64,000 bases of DNA from assembly GCA_900635495.1 (NCBI GenBank), contig LR134136.1, positions 4,340,001-4,404,000 on the forward strand, read 5' to 3'. The number at the start of each line of letters is the position of its first letter. Position 1 is the first letter of the stretch. Under the pieces are notes generated by a model. The model made no database searches. It saw nothing but the letters and a program-made list of their open reading frames with translations, and was not told the origin of the DNA. Both the position numbers and the translations under genes were made by a program. Of the stretch, positions 13,777-22,645 are shown in pieces. This stretch comes from Atlantibacter hermannii (GTDB lineage Bacteria > Pseudomonadota > Gammaproteobacteria > Enterobacterales > Enterobacteriaceae).

Positions 13777-15177
13777 ATGCCACACACCTACGATTATGAC
13801 GCAATAGTGATTGGTTCAGGCCCAGGCGGCGAAGGCGCTGCAATGGGACTGGTTAAGCAAGGAGCACGGGTCGCGGTCATCGAGCGCTACCATAATGTCG
13901 GCGGCGGTTGCACCCACTGGGGCACCATCCCGTCAAAAGCACTCCGTCATGCCGTTAGCCGCATTATTGAATTCAACCAAAATCCGCTTTACAGCGACCA
14001 TACCCGATTACTTCGTTCCTCTTTCGCCGATATCCTTAACCACGCCGACAGCGTGATTAACCAGCAAACCCGCATGCGACAAGGCTTTTACGAGCGCAAC
14101 CGCTGCGAGATTTTGCAAGGCAATGCCCATTTTGTGGATGAACATACGCTTGCGCTGGAGTGCCATGACGGCACGGTGGAAACCTTAACCGCCGAACGTT
14201 TTGTCATTGCCTGCGGCTCGCGCCCGTATCATCCGGAAGACGTGGATTTCACGCATCCGCGCGTGTACGACAGCGATTCCATTCTCAGCCTGCATCACGA
14301 ACCCCGCCATGTGATCATTTACGGCGCTGGCGTTATTGGCTGTGAATATGCATCCATCTTCCGCGGGATGAATGTCAAAGTCGATCTGATCAATACCCGC
14401 GACCGCCTGCTAGCGTTCCTCGATCAGGAGATGTCCGATTCGCTCTCTTACCACTTCTGGAACAGCGGCGTGGTGATTCGCCACAATGAAGAGTATGAGC
14501 GCATCGAAGGGCTGGACGACGGGGTGATCATGCACCTGAAGTCCGGTAAAAAAGTCAAAGCCGATTGCCTGCTTTACGCCAATGGCCGTACCGGGAATAC
14601 CGACTCGCTGGCCCTCGGCAACATTGGTCTTGAAGCCGACGGGCGCGGGTTGTTGAAAGTCAACAGCATGTACCAAACCGCACTGCCGCACATTTATGCC
14701 GTCGGCGATGTGATTGGCTACCCGAGCCTGGCATCCGCGGCGTACGACCAGGGCCGCATTGCGGCACAGGCGATGATTAAAGGCGAAGCCAGCGCGCATC
14801 TGGTGGAAGATATCCCTACCGGTATCTATACCATTCCCGAGATCAGCTCTGTCGGGAAAACCGAACAGCAGCTTACGGCGATGAAAGTGCCGTATGAAGT
14901 GGGACGGGCGCAATTTAAACATCTTGCCCGGGCGCAAATCGTCGGTATGAATGTGGGTACGCTGAAGATCCTCTTCCATCGTGAGACGAAAGAGATTTTA
15001 GGCATTCACTGCTTTGGTGAGCGCGCGGCCGAAATTATTCATATCGGCCAGGCGATAATGGAGCAAAAAGGTGGCGGCAACACCATCGAGTACTTCGTTA
15101 ACACCACCTTTAACTACCCGACGATGGCGGAAGCCTATCGGGTAGCGGCACTGAATGGCTTAAACCGCCTGTTTTAA
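13777..15177 (+). CDS. sthA: SthA, soluble pyridine nucleotide transhydrogenase
   Basis: Soluble FAD enzyme that transfers hydride from NADPH to NAD+, draining excess NADPH. The 466 residues are full length. The FAD fold motif is [14 protein letters not shown] near residue 12. The altered redox site [15 protein letters not shown] has a threonine where the disulfide partner of related reductases would be. The NAD(P) fold is [15 protein letters not shown]. The 3' end overlaps the corrected 3' end of oxyR by 18 bp tail to tail. Confidence 0.97.
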   Translation: MPHTYDYDAIVIGSGPGGEGAAMGLVKQGARVAVIERYHNVGGGCTHWGTIPSKALRHAVSRIIEFNQNPLYSDHTRLLRSSFADILNHADSVINQQTRMRQGFYERNRCEILQGNAHFVDEHTLALECHDGTVETLTAERFVIACGSRPYHPEDVDFTHPRVYDSDSILSLHHEPRHVIIYGAGVIGCEYASIFRGMNVKVDLINTRDRLLAFLDQEMSDSLSYHFWNSGVVIRHNEEYERIEGLDDGVIMHLKSGKKVKADCLLYANGRTGNTDSLALGNIGLEADGRGLLKVNSMYQTALPHIYAVGDVIGYPSLASAAYDQGRIAAQAMIKGEASAHLVEDIPTGIYTIPEISSVGKTEQQLTAMKVPYEVGRAQFKHLARAQIVGMNVGTLKILFHRETKEILGIHCFGERAAEIIHIGQAIMEQKGGGNTIEYFVNTTFNYPTMAEAYRVAALNGLNRLF

Positions 15178-16076
15178 CGCCGGATCGAAATGGCCATCCA
15201 TTTTGAACGGATGGCCTCCGCAAGTTGCTCATAGCGGTTACGCAGCGGCGAACCCGGACGGTAAACCAGGCCCACGGTACGACGCGGCTCCGGCTTGAAG
15301 CATTGCAGGTACACCACACCATCGCGGCGGCGCTCATTCGGCACCGCCAGCGCAGGCAGTAAGGTAATACCGCTGCCCGCCGCTACCATGTTGCGCAGCG
15401 TTTCCAGGCTGGTCGCGCGGAAATGGGTGTCTTCATCCGCGCCCGCTTCAAAGCAAAAACCCATCGCCTGATCGCGCAGGCAGTGCCCGTCTTCCAGCAT
15501 CAGCAGTTTTTCACCGGCCAGATCGGACATCGGTACGCGCTCGCGCGCCGCCCACGGGTGATCTTCATAAACCGCCAGCAACATCGGCTCATCAAACAGC
15601 GGTACTTCTATAAACGCTTCGCTCTCTTTCACCAGCGCCAGAATGGCGCAGTCGAGCTTGCCGCTGTCCAGCTGCGCTAACAACTGATGAGTCTGGGCTT
15701 CGTGGAGATACATTTCGAGTTTCGGGAAAGTCTGGTGCAACATCGGGATGATGTGCGGCAGCAAATACGGGCCAACGGTCGGGATTAAGCCAATGTGCAG
15801 CGGGCCTGACATCGCTTCGCCTTGTTGACTGGCCATTTCCTTTAGCACTTTGACTTCACGTAATACGGTGCGCGCCTGATCCACCAGCAGCAATCCGGCC
15901 TGAGTAAAAAGGACTTTGCGGCTGGTGCGTTCAAGAAGCATTACGCCAAGTTCGTCTTCCAGCTTACGGATTTGTCCGCTTAAGGTCGGCTGGCTGACAT
16001 GGCACGCATCGGCAGCACGTCGAAAATGACGGTGTTCGGCCAGTGCGACCAGGTATTCAAGATCACGAATATTCAT
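15160..16076 (-). CDS. oxyR: OxyR, LysR-type hydrogen peroxide sensor (one frameshift near the 3' end)
   Basis: Peroxide-activated regulator of katG, ahpCF, dps and oxyS. The N-terminal helix-turn-helix is [20 protein letters not shown]. Both redox cysteines are present in [12 protein letters not shown] (about residues 199 and 208). As written the frame ends [13 protein letters not shown]. Adding one A to the run at 15201-15204 (T on the plus strand) gives the family tail ending M-D-G-H-F-D and then a stop at 15160, so about 305 residues. I annotate the corrected end. This makes oxyR and sthA overlap at their 3' ends. Confidence 0.95.
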
Positions 16077-16096
16077 TAATCATCCTCCGCCGCCAT

Positions 16097-16145
16097 GATA
16101 GCCCATGGCGATAGATAGAATAGCAACCAACGATTATCCCTATCA
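16097..16145. promoter_or_regulatory. OxyR binding region between oxyR and oxyS
   Basis: The segment contains spaced ATAG and CTAT elements (GATAGATAGAATAGCAAC, GATTATCCCTATC). These fit the ATAG-N7-ATAG pattern of OxyR sites and match the oxyR-oxyS control region I recall from E. coli. It should repress oxyR and activate oxyS. Confidence 0.7.
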
Positions 16146-16164
16146 AGCAAAATGACACATAATC

Positions 16165-16270
16165 ACCAACAACAAAGCAGTACCGCTTCGCCTCACCAGG
16201 GAAGCTGAAACCCTCAACTGAATAACTAAAGCCAACGTAAATGTTTAGCGGACTTGATGTCCGCTTTTTT
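16165..16270 (+). ncRNA. oxyS: OxyS, peroxide-induced small RNA
   Basis: The 3' half reads CTGAATAACTAAAGCCAACG, then a stem GCGGACTTGATGTCCGC and a T-run, matching the Hfq-binding linker and terminator of OxyS. The 5' half, including the loop that in E. coli pairs with fhlA mRNA, is more diverged. The 5' end is estimated from the usual 109-nt length. The position divergent from oxyR is that of E. coli. Confidence 0.8.
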
Positions 16271-16273
16271 TTT

Positions 16274-16302
16274 GCAAAAAAAAAGCCTGGCATTACGCCA
16301 GG
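16274..16302 (-). terminator. Terminator of the argCBGH operon
   Basis: On the minus strand GCCTGGC-GTAAT-GCCAGGC is followed by nine T. It lies 20 bp beyond the argH stop, back to back with the OxyS terminator. Confidence 0.88.
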
Positions 16303-16322
16303 CCGAGTGGAGCAAAATGCGA

Positions 16323-17696
16323 TTACGCTAAACGCGCTTTCGCCTCGCTAATTGCTGTTGCCACCTGTTGTGGCGACACACCGCCTTTTGCCGAACGCTT
16401 ATCAAGGCAAGACTGGAGTGACAGAATCGGGTACACGTCCTCGCCAATCACGGTGCTGAATTTCTGTAAATCGGCCAGCGGCAATGCTTCCAGCGCTTTG
16501 CCCTGACGAATGGCTTCTACGACAGTTTCGCCCACGATGTGATGCGCCTCGCGGAACGGTACACCCTTCGCGACCAGGTAATCAGCCAGTTCCGTGGCGT
16601 TGGCATAACCCTGCTCCGCCGCTTCCTGGCAACGCGGACGTTTCACCTGAATACCGTCCAGCACCAGCGTCGCCATCTGCAGGCAATCAAACCAGGTATC
16701 GAGCGCGTCGAACAACCCTTCTTTGTCTTCCTGCATATCTTTGTTGTACGCCAGCGGCAGCCCCTTCAGGGTCATCATCATGCCAGTTAACGCACCCTGT
16801 ACGCGGCCGCATTTGCCACGAATCAGTTCCAGCGCATCCGGGTTTTTCTTCTGAGGCATCAGGGAGGAACCTGACGTCACACGATCGGACAACTCCACGA
16901 ACGCTGCTTCGCCGGTATTGAAGAAAATCAGGTCTTCAGCAAAACGGGAAAGATGCACCATGCCGATAGAGGCATCGGAAAGCAGTTCCAGCACATGGTC
17001 GCGGTCAGAAACGCTGTCGAGACTGTTACGGGTGGCCGAAGCAAAACCCAGCCAGCCTGCCAGTTGTTCACGGTCAATATCGTACGCAGTGCCCGCCAGC
17101 GCGCCGCAACCCAGAGGGCTCACGTCCAGACGCTTCAGCGTATCCTGCAGACGGCTTTCGTCACGGGCCAACATCTCCACGTACGCCAGGCACCAGTGCG
17201 CAAAGGTCACCGGCTGAGCGCGCTGAAGATGGGTATACCCCGGCATCACCGCATCCTGATTATTCGCGGCGGTCTCCACCAGCGCGCTTTGCAGCTCGCG
17301 GGTGGCGTTCAGCAGCTCACCCACGGTCATCTTGCACCATAGCTTCAGATCGGTGGCGACCTGATCGTTACGGCTACGCCCGGTGTGAAGTTTCTTACCC
17401 AGTTGACCCACTTTGTCGATCAGCTTTCCTTCCACCCAGCTGTGAATATCTTCGGCATCGCTTTCGAGAATGCTTTGCGGGTTCGCCTGCACCTCTTCAA
17501 GCAGCGTTTGCAGCGCCTGCTCAAGCTGTACCTGCTCATCGGCCGTCAGAACGCCTACGGTCACCAGCGCTTTAGACCAGGCGACAGAGCCCACAATATC
17601 CTGCTCCGCCAGGCGATAATCGAATCGCAACGAGTCGTTGAACTGTTTAAACCGTTGATCCGCTGCCTGAGTAAAACGCCCACCCCAAAGTGCCAT
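16323..17696 (-). CDS. argH: Argininosuccinate lyase ArgH
   Basis: Last step of arginine synthesis: argininosuccinate to arginine plus fumarate. The 457 residues match the family. The signature [12 protein letters not shown] of the fumarase/aspartase superfamily is present, with the catalytic segment HTGRSRNDQ and the base-bearing [12 protein letters not shown] prefer ATG 17696 (MALWGGRF): GGAG lies seven bases upstream, whereas the ATG at 17702 is too close to it. It is the last gene of argCBGH and probably depends on the upstream argC promoter; a 190-bp gap precedes it. Confidence 0.97.
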   Translation of the reverse strand: MALWGGRFTQAADQRFKQFNDSLRFDYRLAEQDIVGSVAWSKALVTVGVLTADEQVQLEQALQTLLEEVQANPQSILESDAEDIHSWVEGKLIDKVGQLGKKLHTGRSRNDQVATDLKLWCKMTVGELLNATRELQSALVETAANNQDAVMPGYTHLQRAQPVTFAHWCLAYVEMLARDESRLQDTLKRLDVSPLGCGALAGTAYDIDREQLAGWLGFASATRNSLDSVSDRDHVLELLSDASIGMVHLSRFAEDLIFFNTGEAAFVELSDRVTSGSSLMPQKKNPDALELIRGKCGRVQGALTGMMMTLKGLPLAYNKDMQEDKEGLFDALDTWFDCLQMATLVLDGIQVKRPRCQEAAEQGYANATELADYLVAKGVPFREAHHIVGETVVEAIRQGKALEALPLADLQKFSTVIGEDVYPILSLQSCLDKRSAKGGVSPQQVATAISEAKARLA

Positions 17697-17811
17697 ATTC
17701 ATGCTCCGTAAATTCCAGTCCTGCCGATAAATTCAAGGCGGATATCGCTACCCGCCCACTACTCTTTAAAAATCCATTCAAGTGTTATTGGCACAGCCAG
17801 TCTGGACACGG

Positions 17812-17885
17812 CCAGCGCACAGCGCCCGGGCGTACACATGTACGTGAGGAGCGCGGGCACTGCCCGGGTTCAGAATGACCAGCAA
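17812..17885. repeat. GC-rich imperfect inverted repeat between argG and argH
   Basis: The gap contains GCGCCCGGGC, CGTACACATGTACG, GAGCGCGGGC and TGCCCGGG, which can fold into nested stems. The layout (GTACGTGAGGAGCGCGGGC followed by CAAAATAGC-type sequence) resembles short interspersed repeats that I recall from enterobacterial intergenic regions. I cannot assign it to a named family. No other copy was noticed in this window. Confidence 0.4.
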
Positions 17886-17895
17886 AATAGCTTGA

Positions 17896-19113
17896 TTACT
17901 TCTTCTGCTCGTTCAGCGCACGGATACGTGAAGACAGCGAGAACAGACGGATAAAGCCGCCCGCGTGGCTGTGGTCGTACACTTCATCTTCGCCGAAGGT
18001 CGCGAACTCTTCGCTGTACAGGCTGTTAGCGGATTTTTTCTGAATCGCCGTCACCTGGCCTTTATAAAGTTGCAATACCACTTCGCCGTTCACGCCTTCG
18101 GCCAGCGATTCTGCTGCCGCCTGCAGTGACTGACGCAGCGGAGCAAACCAGCGGCCGTCGTACACAACGTAAGACATTTCCAGGCCAACCTGCTCACGCC
18201 ATTTGAAGCTATCGCGGTCCAGTACCAATTGCTCTACGCCACGCAGCGCCGCCATCATGATGGTGCCCCCCGGGGTTTCGTAGCAGCCACGGGACTTAAT
18301 GCCCACCAGACGGTTTTCAACGATATCAATACGGCCCACGCCATGTTTCGCGCCGAGTTTGTTCAGCACTTCCAGGCACTGGAACGGGCTCAGGAACTCG
18401 CCGTTAACGGCAACAACTTTGCCTTTCTCAACGGTAACGGTAACGGTCTCAGGCGCATCCGGGGCGTCCTGCGGATCGACAGTCCATACCCAGCAATCTT
18501 TGTTGGACGGATTCCACGGGCTTTCCAGCACGCCGCCTTCTGTGGAGATGTGCCAGGCGTTCTCGTCACGGCTGTAGATTTTTTCAAGCGTCGCGGTAGT
18601 CGGAATGTCGCGCTCTTTCAGGTAATCCAGCAGCGCTTCACGGGAACGCAGGTTCCACTCACGCCACGGGGCAATCACTTTCAGGTTCGGCACCAGTGCC
18701 GCCCAGGCGGATTCAAAACGCACCTGGTCGTTGCCTTTACCGGTCGCACCATGACACAGCGCATCAGCGCCCACTTTAATCGCCACATCCGCCAGCGCTT
18801 TCGCGATCAGCGGACGCGCCATCGAGGTGCCCAGCAGATAGCTGCCTTCGTACAGCGCGCCGGTTTGCAGTACCGGATAAACATAATCTTTGATGAATTC
18901 TTCACGCGCATCGACCACGTAGCACTCGCTCGCGCCGGTGCGCAGGGCTTTTTGCTCAACGCCTTTCAGATCGTCACGGTCCTGACCGATATCCACCACG
19001 CAGGCGACAACTTCACAACCTTCATAGTTTTCTTTCAGCCATGGAATGATCGCGGAGGTATCCAGGCCGCCGGAGTAAGCGAGAACAACTTTTTTGATGC
19101 CGTGGTTTTGCAT
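17896..19113 (-). CDS. argG: Argininosuccinate synthase ArgG (short, approximately 405-residue class)
   Basis: Condenses citrulline and aspartate with ATP. The ATP pyrophosphatase motif [11 protein letters not shown] lies near residue 12. The segments [13 protein letters not shown] and [15 protein letters not shown] are typical of the short class shared by many bacteria, whereas E. coli ArgG is about 447 residues and differs from the first residues on ([16 protein letters not shown]). I start it at ATG 19113, eight bases after AAGGA; an in-frame TTG upstream lies inside that ribosome site. It is embedded in argCBGH, an arrangement I recall from Vibrio and Yersinia. E. coli carries its argG elsewhere. 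Confidence 0.96.
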   Translation of the reverse strand: MQNHGIKKVVLAYSGGLDTSAIIPWLKENYEGCEVVACVVDIGQDRDDLKGVEQKALRTGASECYVVDAREEFIKDYVYPVLQTGALYEGSYLLGTSMARPLIAKALADVAIKVGADALCHGATGKGNDQVRFESAWAALVPNLKVIAPWREWNLRSREALLDYLKERDIPTTATLEKIYSRDENAWHISTEGGVLESPWNPSNKDCWVWTVDPQDAPDAPETVTVTVEKGKVVAVNGEFLSPFQCLEVLNKLGAKHGVGRIDIVENRLVGIKSRGCYETPGGTIMMAALRGVEQLVLDRDSFKWREQVGLEMSYVVYDGRWFAPLRQSLQAAAESLAEGVNGEVVLQLYKGQVTAIQKKSANSLYSEEFATFGEDEVYDHSHAGGFIRLFSLSSRIRALNEQKK

Positions 19114-19182
19114 TTTCTTTTCCTTCAAAAACTAAGTTATGGCGCTGGAGCATTGACGCCGCAGCCAATAAACATGCCGCAA

Positions 19183-19959
19183 TTAAGCGAGAATCCGGGT
19201 GCCGATAGCCACACCGTTAAATAAAGAGGGTAACTGTTCCGCATGGCGCCAGGAGGCGATATCCACCGGACGACCCAGCGTACGCGCTGCATCCAGCGCC
19301 GCATTGACTTTCACCACCATACCATCGGTGATAATGCCCTGGGCGATCAGTTGTTCGGCTTTTGCTGCCGTCATTTCAGCGATGCGCTGGCCTTTGCCGT
19401 CCAGAATGCCGCTGACGTCGGAAAGCAGAATCAGATCTGCACCGAGGGTCGCAGCAAGCGCCGTGGCGGCCTGGTCAGCGTTCACATTCATTAATTCACC
19501 CGCGTCCGTAACGCCGATGGAGCTGACGACCGGCATGAAGCCTGCGTCCAGCAAAGTCGTAATCAGTTTGGCTGAACCCGGTTCGGCTTTGCCGACGTGT
19601 CCGAGCTCATCATCAAGCTGGCTCACTTTTACGCTGTCACCGTCGCCAAGATACAGGCCCACCGCCGGCAGCTGATGCTTCTTCGCCCAGGCCAACAGCG
19701 TCTTATTGGCGCTGCCCGCCAGCGCGCCAGTGATGATGTCAATCTGATCGGCAGGCGTCACACGCAGGCCGTTCTTCTTTTTCACCGGCAGGTTGAGTTT
19801 TTTCATCAGCTCGTCCACCACACAGCCGCCGCCGTGGACAATCACCAGCGGGCGCTCGTGGGTTTCGCGGTAGTTCACCAGCGCGGTGAACAGGCGCTCC
19901 AGCGCCTCTTCGCTATCCAGCAGTACGCCACCTAATTTGATAATTAATGGATTCATCAT
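19183..19959 (-). CDS. argB: N-acetylglutamate kinase ArgB
   Basis: Phosphorylates N-acetylglutamate, the second step of arginine synthesis. The 258-residue protein starts [15 protein letters not shown] at 19959, seven bases after the argC stop. The catalytic lysine is in IIKLGG, the glycine loop is [12 protein letters not shown], and [14 protein letters not shown] forms part of the nucleotide site. An upstream in-frame start would overlap argC and is not supported by the family. Confidence 0.97.
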   Translation of the reverse strand: MMNPLIIKLGGVLLDSEEALERLFTALVNYRETHERPLVIVHGGGCVVDELMKKLNLPVKKKNGLRVTPADQIDIITGALAGSANKTLLAWAKKHQLPAVGLYLGDGDSVKVSQLDDELGHVGKAEPGSAKLITTLLDAGFMPVVSSIGVTDAGELMNVNADQAATALAATLGADLILLSDVSGILDGKGQRIAEMTAAKAEQLIAQGIITDGMVVKVNAALDAARTLGRPVDIASWRHAEQLPSLFNGVAIGTRILA

Positions 19960-19966
19960 TGCACCG

Positions 19967-20971
19967 TTAAATAAGTGACTGAGTTTCAGCGAAGCCGAAA
20001 CGAATATTGGCACACTGCACCGCCTGCGCCGCAGCGCCTTTCAGCAGGTTATCTTCCGTGGCCACCACAATCAGATGCTCGCCCTGAACAGCAAAACCGA
20101 TATCGCAGAACGGCAGACCCACCACATTTTTCAGCGCCGGCACCCCTTTGTCATACAGACGCACCAGCGGTTTATCACCGTACGCGTCATTAAAGGTTTG
20201 CGCGATTTGCTGCGCCGTAACGCCCGGTTTTAACCGGCAGGTGATGGTTTCTAAAATCCCACGCGGAAAGTTGCCCAGATGCGGAGTAAAAATCACCTGC
20301 GCGCCCAGATGGGTGGCAATTTCCGGCTGATGGCGATGGGTAAATACGCCGTACGGCTGGAGGCTGACTTCGCAAAAGCTGTTAGACATTGCGGCCTTGC
20401 GACCGGCTCCGCTTACGCCGCTGGTGGCGTTGATCACCGGCCACTGGGCTAAATCCAGCAGATCGTTGTCGATCAGCGGCTTAAGCGACAACTGCGCCGC
20501 CGTGGGATAGCAACCCGGTACGGCAACCAGTTTCGCCTCTTTCAACGCGTCGCGGCTCCACTCGGCCAGGCCGTACACCGCCTGTTCCAGCAGTTGCGGA
20601 TGCTGGTGCGTGAAGCCGTAAAATTTTTCATAAAACGCCGCATCGTTCACCCGGTACGCCCCGGATAAATCGAATACCACGCAGCCTGCTTCGAGGAACT
20701 GCGGGGCCAGATCGTGACTCACTTCGTGCGCCGTGGCCAGGAACACCACATCAACGCCCTGGGTAAACTCGCTGATATCGGCCATCGGCATCAATGGCAG
20801 ATCGACAATACCTTTCAGTTGAGGATGCAAATCGGAGAGTAATTTTCCTGCATCATTGCTTTGCGCTGAGACCGTCAATGCGGTTATGTTCATATGGGGA
20901 TGGCGATTGACATAGGTCGCGAGCTCTGCGCCGGTATAACCACTGGCACCAACAATCAGCGTATTCAACAT
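19967..20971 (-). CDS. argC: N-acetyl-gamma-glutamyl-phosphate reductase ArgC
   Basis: NADPH-dependent third step of arginine synthesis. The 334 residues equal the E. coli length. The nucleotide fold is [13 protein letters not shown] at the N-terminus, and the catalytic cysteine is in [14 protein letters not shown] (about residue 154). It is the first gene of argCBGH and is divergent from argE across a region with ArgR sites. Confidence 0.97.
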   Translation of the reverse strand: MLNTLIVGASGYTGAELATYVNRHPHMNITALTVSAQSNDAGKLLSDLHPQLKGIVDLPLMPMADISEFTQGVDVVFLATAHEVSHDLAPQFLEAGCVVFDLSGAYRVNDAAFYEKFYGFTHQHPQLLEQAVYGLAEWSRDALKEAKLVAVPGCYPTAAQLSLKPLIDNDLLDLAQWPVINATSGVSGAGRKAAMSNSFCEVSLQPYGVFTHRHQPEIATHLGAQVIFTPHLGNFPRGILETITCRLKPGVTAQQIAQTFNDAYGDKPLVRLYDKGVPALKNVVGLPFCDIGFAVQGEHLIVVATEDNLLKGAAAQAVQCANIRFGFAETQSLI

Positions 20972-21090
20972 CGGGGCTGTTCACCTTCTTTATCGTCACG
21001 AGAAGTTACATACGGCAAAAGCCACTGCTTTTGCCACGTTAGCGAGCGTTTTCAGGAGACTGCGCGCTGCGGTTCCTTTTTGCTCACCGT

Positions 21091-21132
21091 TAATGTATTT
21101 TTATTCACTAAATCTGCATGAATATTGATACT
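21091..21132. promoter_or_regulatory. Two ARG boxes (ArgR operator) between argC and argE
   Basis: TAATGTATTTTTATTCACT (21091-21109) and TGCATGAATATTGATACT (21115-21132) fit the 18-bp ARG box WNTGAATWWWWATTCANW. They are spaced as the usual pair about one helical turn apart. Hexameric ArgR with arginine should repress both divergent transcripts. Confidence 0.82.
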
Positions 21133-21156
21133 ATCACGACCTAAGGTATGTCAACA

Positions 21157-22307
21157 GTGAAAATGAAATTACCGCCGTTTATCGAGATTTATCGCGCATT
21201 AATCGCGACGCCTTCCATCAGCGCGACCGAAGCCGCGTTAGATCAGAGTAATGCGTCTTTAATCAATTTACTGGCGTCCTGGTTTGGCGACCTGGGTTTT
21301 AACGTTGAAGTACAGCCTGTTCCAGGTACGCGCAATAAATTCAACATGCTGGCAAGCATCGGCCAGGGCGCCGGTGGCCTGCTGCTGGCGGGTCATACCG
21401 ATACGGTACCGTTTGACGACGGGCGCTGGACGCGCGATCCCTTCACCCTGACAGAGCACGATAACAAGCTGTACGGGCTGGGTACTGCCGACATGAAGGG
21501 CTTCTTTGCGTTTATTCTCGATGCGCTGCGTGACGTAGACGTGACGCAACTGAAAAAGCCGCTCTACATCCTGGCGACCGCGGATGAAGAGACCAGCATG
21601 GCGGGCGCACGCTATTTTGCGGAAACCACGCAGCTGCGTCCGACTGCGCGATCATCGGCGAGCCGACGTCGTTACAGCCTATCCGTGCGCACAAAGGCCA
21701 TATCTCCAGTGCTATACGGGTGCTGGGCCAGTCCGGGCACTCCAGCGATCCGGCGCGCGGCGTAAACGCCATTGAGCTGATGCATGACGCCATTGGCCGT
21801 ATTCTCGAACTGCGGGATAACCTGAAAGAACGCTATCACTACGAAGCCTTCACCGTGCCCTATCCGACGCTGAATCTCGGCCATATACACGGCGGTGATG
21901 CCGCCAACCGTATTTGCGCCTGCTGCGAGCTGCATCTGGATATCCGTCCGCTGCCGGGCATGACGCTTAACGATCTGAATGGCTTGCTTGAGGACGCGCT
22001 GGAGCCGGTCAGCAGCCGCTGGCCTGGCCGACTGAACGTAGCGGAGCTGCATCCGCCTATCCCAGGCTATGAGTGCCCGCCGGATCACCATCTGGTGAAG
22101 GTTGTGGAAGATTTGCTCGGCGCGCAAACCGACGTGGTGAACTACTGTACCGAAGCGCCGTTTATTCAAACGCTGTGTCCGACGCTGGTACTTGGCCCGG
22201 GTTCTATCAATCAGGCGCATCAACCGGATGAATTTTTGGAAACACGGTTTATTAAACCGACCCGTGAACTGATTACCCAGGTGGTTCATCACTTCTGCTG
22301 GCACTGA
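21157..22307 (+). CDS. argE: Acetylornithine deacetylase ArgE (one frameshift)
   Basis: Zinc/cobalt M20-family metallohydrolase that releases ornithine from N-acetylornithine. Metal ligands are in [13 protein letters not shown] and [10 protein letters not shown], and [12 protein letters not shown] contains the catalytic glutamate pair. I start at GTG 21157 because AAGG lies ten bases upstream; the ATG at 21148 is too close to that site. The first frame derails after TTQLRP. Adding one G at about 21642 restores [10 protein letters not shown] and joins the second frame to a full 383-residue protein. I infer a sequencing deletion. Confidence 0.94.
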
Positions 22308-22313
22308 TCTGCA

Positions 22314-22346
22314 TCACCCTCCGGTGAGAGCGGAGGGTGACTTTTG
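22314..22346 (+). terminator. Terminator after argE
   Basis: CACCCTCCG-GTGAGAG-CGGAGGGTG followed by ACTTTTGT forms a strong hairpin with a short T-rich tail, just after the argE stop. Confidence 0.75.
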
Positions 22347-22645
22347 TCACATTTCCATAAGCAATACTTATCTGGCGCATTACGAATTAAATTTCGTAAA
22401 TTGTGGGGATTTATTCGTTTGCTGAACCGATTTCGCCGCAATTGACGAACTGTGGTTTACGTGGCTTTATAAAGTGAGATGAATAAACAAATGTCCTGCA
22501 CACAGGACTCAAACCCTCTGTATTTCGTGGTGCAGAAAGACGGCAAGGTGGTGGGTTCCCGGATGACCGGGAGGCGCACCGCAGCCAATACACCTGTAGT
22601 GCGAAAGACGACGGGTATACACAAGAGATGGGGTGTCTGGGTTTT
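22347..22645 (+). promoter_or_regulatory. ppc upstream region with an inverted repeat
   Basis: No gene is visible here. An inverted repeat TTACGAA-N6-TTCGTAA lies at 22380-22399, about 250 bp before ppc, in A/T-rich sequence that probably contains the ppc promoter. Short open frames in this segment have no family resemblance. Confidence 0.4.

Noticed and set aside
18229..19224. 331-residue open frame antisense to argG
   Set aside because: Shadow of the argG reading frame, His/Arg-rich with no recognisable domain.
21672..22304. 210-residue open frame antisense to argE
   Set aside because: Complete overlap with argE and no domain or ribosome site.
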